Source of the DNA: Austwickia chelonae NBRC 105200
Lineage (GTDB): Bacteria > Actinomycetota > Actinomycetes > Actinomycetales > Dermatophilaceae
Direction: 5' to 3'
DNA: 64,000 bases
NCBI RefSeq assembly: GCF_000298175.1
Contig: NZ_BAGZ01000024.1
Span: forward strand, 20,674-84,673
Position numbers and translations under genes: made by a program. This document shows positions 49,605 through 58,493 of the stretch, in pieces. The notes under the pieces were generated by a model. It was not told where the DNA came from. It did no database searches and worked only from the letters and a program-made list of their open reading frames with translations. The first letter of the stretch is position 1. The number at the start of each line of letters is the position of its first letter.

Positions 49605-50278
49605 GAACCGTGGGACGACGGATGATGCCGACCTTCCGGGCTTCGGACGCCGCGGTGGCGGGGCTGCGGATCCCGTTGGCGTCGAAGGGTGGTTTCGGGG
49701 AGACGACGGTGGGTACGCCGCTGACGGTGCATCTGTGCGGTCCGACCCCGACGAGGTTGGCTTTCGTGGGGACGGATTCCTTGGCGACGGCGTTGTGTCT
49801 GCGCGCCGCGGCGACCGGCGCCGAGGTGTTGGTGTCGACCGACCGGCCTGTCCCGTGGCAGGTGTTGTCCGATCAGGTGGGCGGGCGTCAACCGTTCGCG
49901 ACGGTCTTCCCTGCCGGGGCTCTTCCCGCGATCACCGGTACGCAGGGGGCCTTGGTGACGGTTTTCGACCATGTCCGGGGCAACGGCGAGGCTCATATCA
50001 GTCGTAGTCCGTGGCACACGTCGGTGCATGTGGTCGGTCAGGCGGAGCCGTCGGCGCAGAGCCTGTTCGACGCGATGGACCTGATCGCTGTCGGCCCGTC
50101 GGGTGCCGTCGACGTCGAGTCGACCTTGCAGACCCTTCGCCTTCCCGAAGCGATGTCGGCGGCTTTCCAGGCTCTGCGGGACGACGAGGTGTTCGTGGCG
50201 ACCCGGACGGTGGCTCGGCTCGTCCGGGTCCGGTTGACCGATGTGGAATGGCGTTGTCTCGGGGCTGCGGCCCGCTGA
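49601..50278 (+). CDS. uncharacterised protein in type VII locus
   Basis: A 225-residue soluble protein, coupled to EccE by an ATGA overlap. It has an alpha/beta look: LTVHLCGPTPTRLAFVGTD, then alternating strands (VLVSTDRPVPWQVL, ALVTVFDHVRG, TSVHVVGQAE, DLIAVGPSGAVDV), and a C-terminus with RTVARLVRVRLTDVEWRCLG. There is no signal peptide or membrane helix. I do not recognise the family. The position between eccE and mycP in a tight operon suggests a cytoplasmic accessory of the secretion machine. Confidence 0.65.
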   Translation: MRTVGRRMMPTFRASDAAVAGLRIPLASKGGFGETTVGTPLTVHLCGPTPTRLAFVGTDSLATALCLRAAATGAEVLVSTDRPVPWQVLSDQVGGRQPFATVFPAGALPAITGTQGALVTVFDHVRGNGEAHISRSPWHTSVHVVGQAEPSAQSLFDAMDLIAVGPSGAVDVESTLQTLRLPEAMSAAFQALRDDEVFVATRTVARLVRVRLTDVEWRCLGAAAR

Positions 50279-50286
50279 GGGTCGGA

Positions 50287-51624
50287 TCAGTCGGTGGGGC
50301 GGCGTCGCCGGACGCCGATGGAGATCACCCAGACGGTGAGCAGCGAGGCGATCGCGGCCGTTGACCACAGTGCGGGTGCCCGGCCGGGCGGTGCCGGCGC
50401 GGGTTCGGGCATCGGCGGCATGGTGTCGGCGGCGGTGGAGGGGCGACGGGCGTTCTCGCCTTCCTGGGGGCGTACGGCGGTCAGGGCGCCGCGTGGGTCG
50501 ATGATGCCCCGGCCGACGGCGTGGTTGCTGCCGCCGACGGCGCTGTCCAGGATCCGTTCGGCGACCTGGGCCGCGGTGAGTTGCGGGTGGCGTTCTCGGA
50601 TGAGCGCGGCGACTCCGGCGACATAGGGGGCGGAGAAGCTGGTGCCTTGGATCTGTTGGGAGCCGTTTCCGCTGAGCATGGCGTCCACCTGGTGGGCGCC
50701 GCCGGGGAAGGGGTTGGTGGAGATGATGTTCATCCCAGGGGCGGCGATACCGACCCAGGGGCCGGCCAGGGAGAAGGGTGCGGCGATCCCTTTGGCGTCG
50801 ACGGCGCCGACGGCGATGACCCCGGGGATCTCGGCGGGGGTGGCGGAGGTCACCGGGATCTTCCCGGGGGTGTTCTGTGTCTGGCAGGGGCCGCCGCTGA
50901 GGTTGCCGGCGGCGGCGACGATGACGACGTCCTTGGCGAGTGCGGCTTGGACGGAGGCGGTCAGTTTGGGGTCGTTGACGGTGCCGGCGATCCCGCATTC
51001 CGCTTCGGAGATGTTGATGACCTTGGCGCCTTGGGCGACGGCGAGGTCGATCGCGGTGCCGAGCGACTGGGTGGTCCCGGCGGTCTGTCGGCCGGTCTGT
51101 TGCAGGGGCGCATAGGACAGGCTGGCCTGCCGGATGGACAGGATGGTGGCTTCGGGGGCTACTCCGGCGAAACCGGTTTCGAGGTCGACCGATCCGCCGA
51201 TGATCCCGGCGACGAGGGTGCCGTGGCCGTCGCAGTCCCGTAGTCCGCGTTCGCCGGGGATGATCAGGTCGCCGCCGCCGACGAGGCGTTTCCCGAAGGC
51301 CGGTCCGGGGTTGATCCCGGTGTCGATGACGGCGACGGTGACGCCTTTGCCGGTGGCCAGCGGCCACAGTTCGGAGTAGCGGAGCTGCTGTTGCGCCCAG
51401 GAGACTCCGCGGGTCACGGTGGCGGGGGACGGCCCTTCGGAGAGGCATCGGCGGGTCTGGCGGTAGGGGCCTTCGGCGTGGGCCGTGCCCGGGGTCAGGG
51501 GGACGGCCATTCCGGTGAGGGTGGTCATCGCGGCGATTGCGCAGACCAGGGGGCGTCGTAGGTGCTGGGTGAGGGTGCGGGGGAGGAGTGTCTTCTTCAC
51601 AGCTGGAGGAGGCGTGGCGTTCAC
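50287..51624 (-). CDS. mycP: mycosin, type VII secretion-associated serine protease MycP
   Basis: A 445-residue membrane-anchored subtilisin-like protease that stabilises and works with the ESX channel. It has a signal peptide (cleaved near AHA, residue 50), the catalytic triad D101 (VAVIDTGI), H134 (DGHGTLVAG) and S329 (GTSFSAPYVAG), a conserved AAAGN segment, and a Pro-rich linker before a C-terminal membrane helix (STAAIASLLTVWVISIGV) and RRRR stop-transfer. The GTG start at 51624 overlaps the EccD stop (GTGA), so the two are coupled. A longer frame running into eccD is shadow. Confidence 0.93.
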   Translation of the reverse strand: MNATPPPAVKKTLLPRTLTQHLRRPLVCAIAAMTTLTGMAVPLTPGTAHAEGPYRQTRRCLSEGPSPATVTRGVSWAQQQLRYSELWPLATGKGVTVAVIDTGINPGPAFGKRLVGGGDLIIPGERGLRDCDGHGTLVAGIIGGSVDLETGFAGVAPEATILSIRQASLSYAPLQQTGRQTAGTTQSLGTAIDLAVAQGAKVINISEAECGIAGTVNDPKLTASVQAALAKDVVIVAAAGNLSGGPCQTQNTPGKIPVTSATPAEIPGVIAVGAVDAKGIAAPFSLAGPWVGIAAPGMNIISTNPFPGGAHQVDAMLSGNGSQQIQGTSFSAPYVAGVAALIRERHPQLTAAQVAERILDSAVGGSNHAVGRGIIDPRGALTAVRPQEGENARRPSTAADTMPPMPEPAPAPPGRAPALWSTAAIASLLTVWVISIGVRRRRPTD

Positions 51625-52970
51625 AGGTGTCGGACGACGGAGTAGAGGTTCGCGGCCCCGACGGCGAGGGGGACGAGACTGACGACGAGGAGGCTCTCGC
51701 CGAGGTCGAGGGCTCTGGCGGTCAGGGGATTGAGGTGGGCTTGCGGGAGCATCGTGGTGGCGACGGCGCCGACGGCTGCGGCGAGGAAGACGACGAAGAG
51801 CGGGGCTCCGGCGACGCCGGGGTTGTTGGCCAGGGCGAGGCCGACGCCGAGGACGCATCCGGCGAGCATGGTGATGATGACGGCGAGTTTGGTGCCTCGA
51901 TGGTCCATCCGGCGGATACGCATCAGCATGATCGACACGATCACGGCGGCCAGGATGCTGCTGATGAGGTCACCGGAGTGGATCAGCGCGGCGACGCTCA
52001 CTCCTGCGGTGGCGGTGCAGCCGATGACCATGCCGGTGTGGTAGATGGAGGCGGTCTCGGCTCGTTGCATCGCTTCGGTGACATCGAGCCCGTGGTCGGT
52101 GTCACCGAGTTCGGTGGCACTGCGGGGCACGACCGGCATCGGTAGCCGGGCCATGCGGACCACGATCCAGGGCAGCAGGGTGAGCACGGCCACGGCGACG
52201 CATCCGGTTCCGCTGGCGATCTGCCCGGCGCTGGCGGGGAGGAGCACTCCGACGAGGGAGCCTCCGGCGCCGATGAGGCTGGAGATCCCGATGGCGGTGA
52301 GGGGGACGGCAGCGCTGGGGACGAGCGCTCTCATCGACAGCGCGTAGACGATGCTGAACATGAAACCCAGGAGCAGCCCGGGGAATCCGTGGTCGCCGGG
52401 GATGATCAGCAGGCCGGCCAGGACGACATGGCCGCTGCCGGCGACGGTGAGCGTGTCGGCGAGGAGATGTTCACCGACGCGTTCGATGGCGGTGGCTGCC
52501 GCGATGATCGCGGCGACGGTGCCCAGGGCCATCAGTTGGTTGCCGAACTGGCTGGTGCTGTGGAAGAGCACGATGCCGGCGAGGAGCAGCATGGTTCCGC
52601 AGATCGCTGCTCCGGTGACCGAGCGGAGGGTGCGCCGGTCGTGTCGGTCACGGACGGTGCGGGCGATGACGTCGACGACGTCGTCGTAGATCGGGGGCGG
52701 TTCGGTGACGCCGCGGGGTACGAGGCGCAGCAGCGTCCCGTCGAGGATGTCCAGGGAACGCAGCGTGTGTGCCGTGTCGAGCCGGGAACCGTCGTCGAGG
52801 GACAGACACCAGCCGTCGTGTTCCATGCCGGCCGTGTCACGTTCGCCGACCATGTCGAGGACGAAGGGCAGGAGTTCACCGATGGTCAGGTCGAGTGGCA
52901 GCGCCATGTCGACCCGGGTGCGTGGCGCGACCACCGTGACTCGTGACTGGACCTGTGCGGCTGCCGCCAT
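51621..52970 (-). CDS. eccD: type VII secretion protein EccD
   Basis: A 449-residue integral membrane component that forms most of the ESX inner-membrane ring. The N-terminal roughly 90 residues are a ubiquitin-like domain (SRVTVVAPRTRVDMALPLDLTIGELLPFVLDM... LRSLDILDGTLLRLVP). About 11 membrane helices follow. Two ATGs are possible, at 52976 and 52970. GGGAG at 52977-52981 lies 6 bases from the second and directly abuts the first, so 52970 is preferred. It is divergent from eccC across about 85 bases. Confidence 0.92.
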   Translation of the reverse strand: MAAAAQVQSRVTVVAPRTRVDMALPLDLTIGELLPFVLDMVGERDTAGMEHDGWCLSLDDGSRLDTAHTLRSLDILDGTLLRLVPRGVTEPPPIYDDVVDVIARTVRDRHDRRTLRSVTGAAICGTMLLLAGIVLFHSTSQFGNQLMALGTVAAIIAAATAIERVGEHLLADTLTVAGSGHVVLAGLLIIPGDHGFPGLLLGFMFSIVYALSMRALVPSAAVPLTAIGISSLIGAGGSLVGVLLPASAGQIASGTGCVAVAVLTLLPWIVVRMARLPMPVVPRSATELGDTDHGLDVTEAMQRAETASIYHTGMVIGCTATAGVSVAALIHSGDLISSILAAVIVSIMLMRIRRMDHRGTKLAVIITMLAGCVLGVGLALANNPGVAGAPLFVVFLAAAVGAVATTMLPQAHLNPLTARALDLGESLLVVSLVPLAVGAANLYSVVRHL

Positions 52971-53056
52971 AGTCATCTCCCTGTGAACCGCGACGCGAAG
53001 CTCCTGGCATTATGGCAAACGTCTGTTCGCGCTGATGGTTGACCGGAAGGTAAGCA

Positions 53057-56000
53057 ATGAGTACGCGCATCTTTTCCCGTCGAGCGCGCATCATGCCCCC
53101 GGAGATGCCATCGGGTGAACTGCATCTGGAGCCACCGCCGGAGATCCCCCGGACGGCACCGACGAATGTGATGACCTATCTGTTGCCGGGGGCGATGATC
53201 CTGATGGTCGTCGGGTTCATCGTGGTCGGCGGGGTGAACACGAGCTCACTCATGATGGGCTCGATGATGCTGATGATGACCTTGGGCATGTTCGCCTCCG
53301 GGCTCGCCCAGAACAAGGACAAGGTCCAGCTCAACGTCGACCGGCACGACTACCTCGCCTATCTCGACATGCAGCGTGAACGGGTCGGCCGGGTCAGGCA
53401 GGCGCAGTGGATGTCCTTGATGTGGTCGAATCCGCATCCTGACCTGCTGTGGTGTTACGTCGGTGGCCGCCGGATGTGGGAACGCCGACTGCTCGACGAG
53501 GACGCCCTGGTGGTGCGGGTGGGCGTGGGCACCCAACGGTTGGCGCAACGACTGCGGACCCCGCAGACCGGCCCGGTGGAGGAACTGGACCCGATCGGGG
53601 CGGTGGCCCTGCGCAAGTTCGTCCGCGGCCATTCCCTCGTGCAGAACCTGCCGATCGCGGTCCGGCTCAGGTCGTTCCCCGCAGTCACCGTCGCCGGGGA
53701 CCAGGAAGAGACACGGGCGCTGGCCCGGGCGATGATCCTGCAGCTGGCGACCTTCCACGGACCGGACTCGTTGGTGGTGGCCGCAGCGGTCGACGGCGGA
53801 GGCCGAGCCGCCTGGGACTGGCTGAAATGGCTGCCCCACAACCAGCATCCCACCTTGAGCGACGGGGTGGGTTCACTGCGGATGGTCGCTTCCTCACTGG
53901 GGGAGATCGACGCGTGGCTGTCCGAGGAGCTGTCGTCCCGGCCGCGTTTCTCCCGCAAGGAAGAACCGGACGGGGAAGCCCGCCACGTGGTCATCGTCAT
54001 CGACGGCGGCCATGTCACCTTGAACGAAGGAGCCTTCGTCACGACCGGCCTGTCCGGGGTCACCTTGATCGACCTGTCCGGGGCCCTGGCGGGCGGGGTT
54101 GCCCGACGCGGGCTCTCCCTGACGGTCGAGGACGGCCGACTGGGCGCGCGGAGCCGGGAAGGCATGGAATGGCTGGGCTCGGTCGACGGGATGTCCGCGG
54201 AGCAGGCGGTGATGACCGCCCGCGCCCTGGCGGCGTACCGGTTGAGCGATTCGCGGGCGCAGGAGGGCGAGGACGCCCTGGTCGGGTCGACCGAGCTGGT
54301 CGACATGCTGGGCGTGGGCAATCCGGCGTTGATCGAGGCGGCCACCGCATGGCGTCCCCGGTCGGGACGGGACATGTTGCGGGTACCGATCGGCGTCGGC
54401 GTCGGCGGGGAGATGGTCGAACTCGACCTGAAGGAGTCCGCACAGGGCGGAATGGGCCCGCACGGCCTGGTCATCGGAGCCACCGGTTCAGGTAAGTCGG
54501 AGTTGCTGCGGACCCTGGTGGTGGCCCTGGCGGTCACCCACCCGCCGGAGGCGCTGAACTTCGTCCTGATCGACTTCAAGGGTGGCGCGACCTTCGCCGG
54601 CCTGCAGGACCTGCCGCACACGGCCGCAGTGATCACCAACCTGGCGGACGACCTGGCGATGGTCGACCGCATGTACGACGCCCTCTCCGGCGAGATGAAC
54701 CGCCGACAGGAGCTGCTGCGTGACTCGGGTAATTACGCGAACATCCGTGATTACGAGAAGGCGCGCTCGCGGGGGGTGCCGCTGCCACCGCTGCCCTCCC
54801 TCCTGGTGATCTGCGACGAGTTCTCGGAGATGCTCTCGCAGAAACCCGACTTCGCCGAGCTGTTCGTGGCGATCGGCCGACTGGGTCGTAGCCTCGGCGT
54901 GCATCTGCTGTTGTCCAGCCAACGTCTGGAGGAGGGGCGGCTGCGCGGACTGGACAGCCACCTGTCCTACCGGATCGGTTTGAAGACCTTCTCCGCGGCG
55001 GAGTCCCGGACGGTGTTGGGGGTGGCGGACGCCTACGAGCTTCCCCCGGTGCCGGGCTCGGGCTACCTGAAGTTCGACACCACGACGATGGTGCGTTTCA
55101 AGGCGGCGTACGTGTCCGGCCCGTACACGGGGGACCGGGAGCGGGAGGAGGCGCGCGCGGTCATGGGCGAGTTGACTCCGATGACTTTCGTCTCCGACGC
55201 GGTGGGTTCTGCGCCGTCGGCGGTGCCGGTGGAGGACGTCCCGGTGGTCGAGCCTGTGGCGGACGACGCCCAGTCGGTCCTGGATGTGGTGGTGGGTCGG
55301 TTGGCCGGTCAGGGGGATCTGGCTCACGAGGTGTGGTTGAAGCCTTTGGACGAGCCGCCGACCCTGGACATGTTGTTGCCGCCGTTGGCGGAGGATCCGG
55401 CGTTGGGTCTGGTTCCCGGCGGGTGGGCCGGGTTGGGCACCTTGCGTGCTCTGCTCGGTGTGGTGGACATGCCTTACGAGCAGCGGCGTGACCCGTTGAT
55501 GGTGGACTTCTCCGGGAGCGCCGGTCATATGGCTGTGGTGGGTGGTCCGCGCAGCGGTAAGAGCACGGTGTTGCGGTCGTTGATCGCGACCTTGTCGTTG
55601 ACTCATACGCCCGGTCAGGTGCAGTTCTACGTCATCGACTTCGGTGGTGGTTCGTTGGCCTCGACGTCTGCTCTGCCGCATGTGGGTGGGGTGGCGCATC
55701 GTGATCCGGATGCGGTGCGTCGGACGGTGGCGGAGGTCGCCGCGATCATCACCTTCCGGGAGCAGTTGTTCCGGGACGAGGGTGTGGAGTCGATGGCGCA
55801 GTACCGGGCGCAGCGTCCTGAGGGGGTGGAGGATCCCTTCGGTGACGTCTTCCTGTTGATCGACGGGTGGGGTGTTTTCCGCCAGGACTTCGAGGAGTTG
55901 GAGCCGAAGGTCACCTATATCGCGACGCAGGGTCTGACGTACGGCGTGCACGTGGTCCTGTCGACGGGTCGGTGGGCGGAGATCCGGCCGGCGTTGAAGG

Positions 56001-56998
56001 ATGTCATCGGTGCCCGTCTGGAGTTGCGTCTGGGTGATCCGATGGAGTCGGAGATCGATCGGAAGATCGCGCAGGGTGTCCCGCAGGAGCGTCCTGGTCA
56101 GGGTTTGACGCCGTTCAAGCGGTATTTCCTGTCGGCTCTGCCGAGGATCGACGGGGTGGGCGATCCGGCGAATGTGCAGGTCGGTTTCGCGGATCTGGCG
56201 GCGCGGGTGTCGTCGGCGTGGTCGGGGCCGTCGGCTCCGCCGGTGCGGATGTTGCCCGACGATCTGTCGATCGAGGAGTTGTACGCGACGGTGCCGGAGG
56301 AGGCTCTGGCGTCGGGGGCGATCCCGGTGGGTCTGGGCGAGGAGGCGTTGGCTCCGGTTCTGTTGAACTTCGATGCCGATGCGCACTTCTTGATGTTCGC
56401 CGACGGGGAGGGCGGCAAGTCGTCCTTCCTGAAGGTGGTGGCTTCGGGTCTGATGGCGACGCGTTCGTCGGACGATGTGCGGATGTTGGTGGTCGACTAC
56501 CGAAGGACGATGCTCGATCACGTGCCGGCGGAGTATCTGGCCGGTTACGCCTCGAATGCGCAGACCTTGCGGGGTTTGGTGACGGATCTGGCGGCGTTGT
56601 TGCGTGGGCGTCTTCCGGGGCCGGAGGTGACGGCGCGTCAGTTGCGGGAGCGGAGCTGGTGGTCGGGGCCGGAGGCGTTCATCCTGATCGACGACTACGA
56701 CCTGGTGGCGACGATGGACAATCCGTTGTCGGTGTTGGTCGAGTTGTTGCCGCAGGCGAAGGACATCGGGTTGCACGTGGTTCTGGTGCGGCGTACCGGT
56801 GGCGCGGGTCGGGCGTTGTTCGATCCGATGATCCAGCGGCTTCGGGATCTGGCGACGCCGGGCTTCGTCGGTGGGGGCAGCCGCGAGGAGGGCGCTTTGT
56901 TGGGTACGGCGAAGCCGGTTCCGGGTCTGCCGCCGGGGCGTGGTCACTTGGTGACTCGTCGCGGGGGTGTGGAAGTGGTGCATCTGGCGCGTCCCTGA
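53057..56998 (+). CDS. eccC: type VII secretion ATPase EccC (EccCa-EccCb fused)
   Basis: A 1313-residue FtsK/SpoIIIE-type motor that recruits and drives substrates through the ESX channel. Two N-terminal membrane helices lie at about residues 40-80. Three ATPase modules follow, with P-loops at about 472 (GATGSGKSE), 827 (GGPRSGKST) and 1114 (DGEGGKSS). The first has Walker B LLVICDEFSEM. The second has VFLLIDGWG, where the usual second acid is missing. The third has FILIDDYD. This fits the family pattern in which the first module is the main hydrolase and the later ones bind substrate signals. The single-chain form contrasts with the split EccCa/EccCb of some mycobacterial systems. GGAAGG lies before the ATG. 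Confidence 0.95.
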   Translation: MSTRIFSRRARIMPPEMPSGELHLEPPPEIPRTAPTNVMTYLLPGAMILMVVGFIVVGGVNTSSLMMGSMMLMMTLGMFASGLAQNKDKVQLNVDRHDYLAYLDMQRERVGRVRQAQWMSLMWSNPHPDLLWCYVGGRRMWERRLLDEDALVVRVGVGTQRLAQRLRTPQTGPVEELDPIGAVALRKFVRGHSLVQNLPIAVRLRSFPAVTVAGDQEETRALARAMILQLATFHGPDSLVVAAAVDGGGRAAWDWLKWLPHNQHPTLSDGVGSLRMVASSLGEIDAWLSEELSSRPRFSRKEEPDGEARHVVIVIDGGHVTLNEGAFVTTGLSGVTLIDLSGALAGGVARRGLSLTVEDGRLGARSREGMEWLGSVDGMSAEQAVMTARALAAYRLSDSRAQEGEDALVGSTELVDMLGVGNPALIEAATAWRPRSGRDMLRVPIGVGVGGEMVELDLKESAQGGMGPHGLVIGATGSGKSELLRTLVVALAVTHPPEALNFVLIDFKGGATFAGLQDLPHTAAVITNLADDLAMVDRMYDALSGEMNRRQELLRDSGNYANIRDYEKARSRGVPLPPLPSLLVICDEFSEMLSQKPDFAELFVAIGRLGRSLGVHLLLSSQRLEEGRLRGLDSHLSYRIGLKTFSAAESRTVLGVADAYELPPVPGSGYLKFDTTTMVRFKAAYVSGPYTGDREREEARAVMGELTPMTFVSDAVGSAPSAVPVEDVPVVEPVADDAQSVLDVVVGRLAGQGDLAHEVWLKPLDEPPTLDMLLPPLAEDPALGLVPGGWAGLGTLRALLGVVDMPYEQRRDPLMVDFSGSAGHMAVVGGPRSGKSTVLRSLIATLSLTHTPGQVQFYVIDFGGGSLASTSALPHVGGVAHRDPDAVRRTVAEVAAIITFREQLFRDEGVESMAQYRAQRPEGVEDPFGDVFLLIDGWGVFRQDFEELEPKVTYIATQGLTYGVHVVLSTGRWAEIRPALKDVIGARLELRLGDPMESEIDRKIAQGVPQERPGQGLTPFKRYFLSALPRIDGVGDPANVQVGFADLAARVSSAWSGPSAPPVRMLPDDLSIEELYATVPEEALASGAIPVGLGEEALAPVLLNFDADAHFLMFADGEGGKSSFLKVVASGLMATRSSDDVRMLVVDYRRTMLDHVPAEYLAGYASNAQTLRGLVTDLAALLRGRLPGPEVTARQLRERSWWSGPEAFILIDDYDLVATMDNPLSVLVELLPQAKDIGLHVVLVRRTGGAGRALFDPMIQRLRDLATPGFVGGGSREEGALLGTAKPVPGLPPGRGHLVTRRGGVEVVHLARP

Positions 56999-57326
56999 TC
57001 GGGGAGCGGGCGTGCAGGCTCGGTTCGGCTGTCTGCCGGTCCGGGCCTGCTTGCTGTGGGGAGCGTCGCGGGCGGGTGGGAGACGTCCTGCCGGGGGCGC
57101 AGGATTTGCGCAATTTTCTTCCGGCCGGGGCGAAGCGTCTTGGACGGATGCCCGGGATGGGTTTTTTGCCTGTTGGAGAGGCTGTTCATCCGGAGGTGTC
57201 GGTGGAATGAATCGATGATTTCGAGCCCGGAACTGTACGCCTGTCACATAACATCGCACTTGCCGCCGTGACGGGGGCGCGTCGCGAGGCTGCGGGCCTC
57301 GATCACACGAGACAAAAGGATGTGTC
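56999..57326. other. intergenic region upstream of the Esx pair
   Basis: About 330 bases without a credible gene. It is AT-richer near 57105-57120 and 57230-57260 and probably holds the promoter for the two WXG100 genes. AAAGGA precedes the first ATG. Confidence 0.4.
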
Positions 57327-57638
57327 ATGTCGGGTTTCCAGACACAGACCGACCAGATGCGGTCGGCTTCAGCGAAGGTGGATGAGGTCAACAACGCCAT
57401 TCAGGCCCAGTTGTCTTCGCTGCGTGGGGAGATCTCCGGAGTCAGTGGTCACTGGAAGGGTTCGGCGGCAACGACTTTCCAGCAGCTGATGCAGCGTTGG
57501 GATGCAGACGCGAACAAATTGAGCCAGGCACTCCAGGGCATCTCCGAGCAGATCGCTGCTTCGGGGCGGGCTTACCAGGCGCAGGAAGAGTCGAGCGCTC
57601 AGGCCGTCCGCTCCGCTGGTTCCGGCCTCAACATGTGA
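57327..57638 (+). CDS. WXG100 family secreted protein
   Basis: A 103-residue helical hairpin protein with the turn motif W43-K-G45 (GHWKGSAATTF). The C-terminal secretion signal YxxxE is Y-Q-A-Q-E, in the second helix. There is no signal peptide. Such proteins leave the cell through the ESX channel as a dimer with a partner, here probably the next gene. The second helix is about 15 residues longer than in EsxA/EsxB-type members. It is the first gene after eccC and is followed by its likely partner after a 60-base gap. Confidence 0.92.
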   Translation: MSGFQTQTDQMRSASAKVDEVNNAIQAQLSSLRGEISGVSGHWKGSAATTFQQLMQRWDADANKLSQALQGISEQIAASGRAYQAQEESSAQAVRSAGSGLNM

Positions 57639-57697
57639 TGTGCCTTTCGGCATTCACCTTCAACACTTCACTTCATTAAGAAATGGGAGGTTTCAGC

Positions 57698-57982
57698 ATG
57701 TCTGAGATCGGTGTGAACTTCGGTGGCCTCGCTGGCACGCATCAGCGGGTCACGGCCACGGTCAACCAGATGAACACCCAGCTGAGCGACCTGAAGAGCA
57801 TGTTGGCTCCGATGGTCTCCACGTGGACCGGTGAGGCCGCCACCAGCTACAACGAGAAGCAGCGTCAGTGGGACCAGGCCGCTGCCGACCTCAACGCGGT
57901 GTTGGCTGCCATCGGTAATGCCGTGGCCCAGGCTAACGACGGTTACCAGTCGACCGAGCGGGCGAACGCCGGTCGTTTCTGA
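57698..57982 (+). CDS. WXG100 family secreted protein, partner
   Basis: A 94-residue helical hairpin with W43-T-G45 (STWTGEAATSY) at the same residue number as its neighbour. The YxxxE signal Y-Q-S-T-E lies near the C-terminus. It is likely the dimer partner of the preceding protein. The start ATG at 57698 has GGGAGG 7 bases upstream; an in-frame earlier start is less well placed. A strong terminator with a T-run follows, so the Esx pair can be expressed apart from the downstream genes. Confidence 0.92.
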   Translation: MSEIGVNFGGLAGTHQRVTATVNQMNTQLSDLKSMLAPMVSTWTGEAATSYNEKQRQWDQAAADLNAVLAAIGNAVAQANDGYQSTERANAGRF

Positions 57983-57990
57983 GTGGTGCT

Positions 57991-58039
57991 GCTGGGTCGG
58001 TGCGGCGGCGTGATGTCGCACCGACCCAGCGGTGGTTTT
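57991..58039 (+). terminator. terminator after the Esx pair
   Basis: A perfect 14-base stem, 57991-58004 with 58017-58030, and a 12-base loop. GGTGGTTTTTCT follows, one of the few T-rich tails in the window. Confidence 0.85.
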
Positions 58040-58147
58040 TCTGACAGTTGTCGAGGGCGTTGTGTTCTTCGGTATGTCCCGGAAGATGCGCGGTGTTCGG
58101 GGTGCCGGGTCTTGAATGGTTCGTGGTGAAGACAGAGGGATAAGGGC

Positions 58148-58462
58148 ATGTCGGACGGGTCGGTGAAGGCGACTTATGACGCGATGCGGAAGGGCGCTCG
58201 GTTCTTCCAGGACGCGGGGGAAGCGACATCTCGAGAGGCTCAGCGTCTTGCTGACCCTGGTATCACGGGCGGCAATATCGGGGAGCACTATGCCCGTTAC
58301 GGCGCTCAGATTCGAGCAGGTCTTCTGGAACTCGGTTCTGCTGTAGGGGATATGGGGAAGACCTTGGATGCCACTTCGTCGAGCATCGTGAAGTCTGCTG
58401 CGGCATATCAGTCGACGGACGAGTCAGCTGCATCGAATCTGCAGAGTGCGGCGAAGGGCTGA
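58148..58462 (+). CDS. EspC-like/WXG-fold small type VII substrate
   Basis: A 104-residue, mostly helical protein without a WXG turn (GITGGNIGEHYARYG occupies the middle). The second helix carries Y-Q-S-T-D, a YxxxD/E type VII secretion signal. The size and layout fit the EspC/DUF2580-like group that often accompanies large ESX substrates. The large Lys/Ala-rich protein begins 31 bases downstream and may be its partner (inference). No strong ribosome binding site is visible (GGGATAAGGGC before the ATG). Confidence 0.75.
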   Translation: MSDGSVKATYDAMRKGARFFQDAGEATSREAQRLADPGITGGNIGEHYARYGAQIRAGLLELGSAVGDMGKTLDATSSSIVKSAAAYQSTDESAASNLQSAAKG

Positions 58463-58493
58463 TATCTGATGGGTTGTTCTGAGGGGACTGGCT

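Noticed and set aside
54488..57400. 970-codon minus-strand open frame
   Set aside because: It is antisense to eccC, Arg/His/Gln-rich, with no motif. Shadow.
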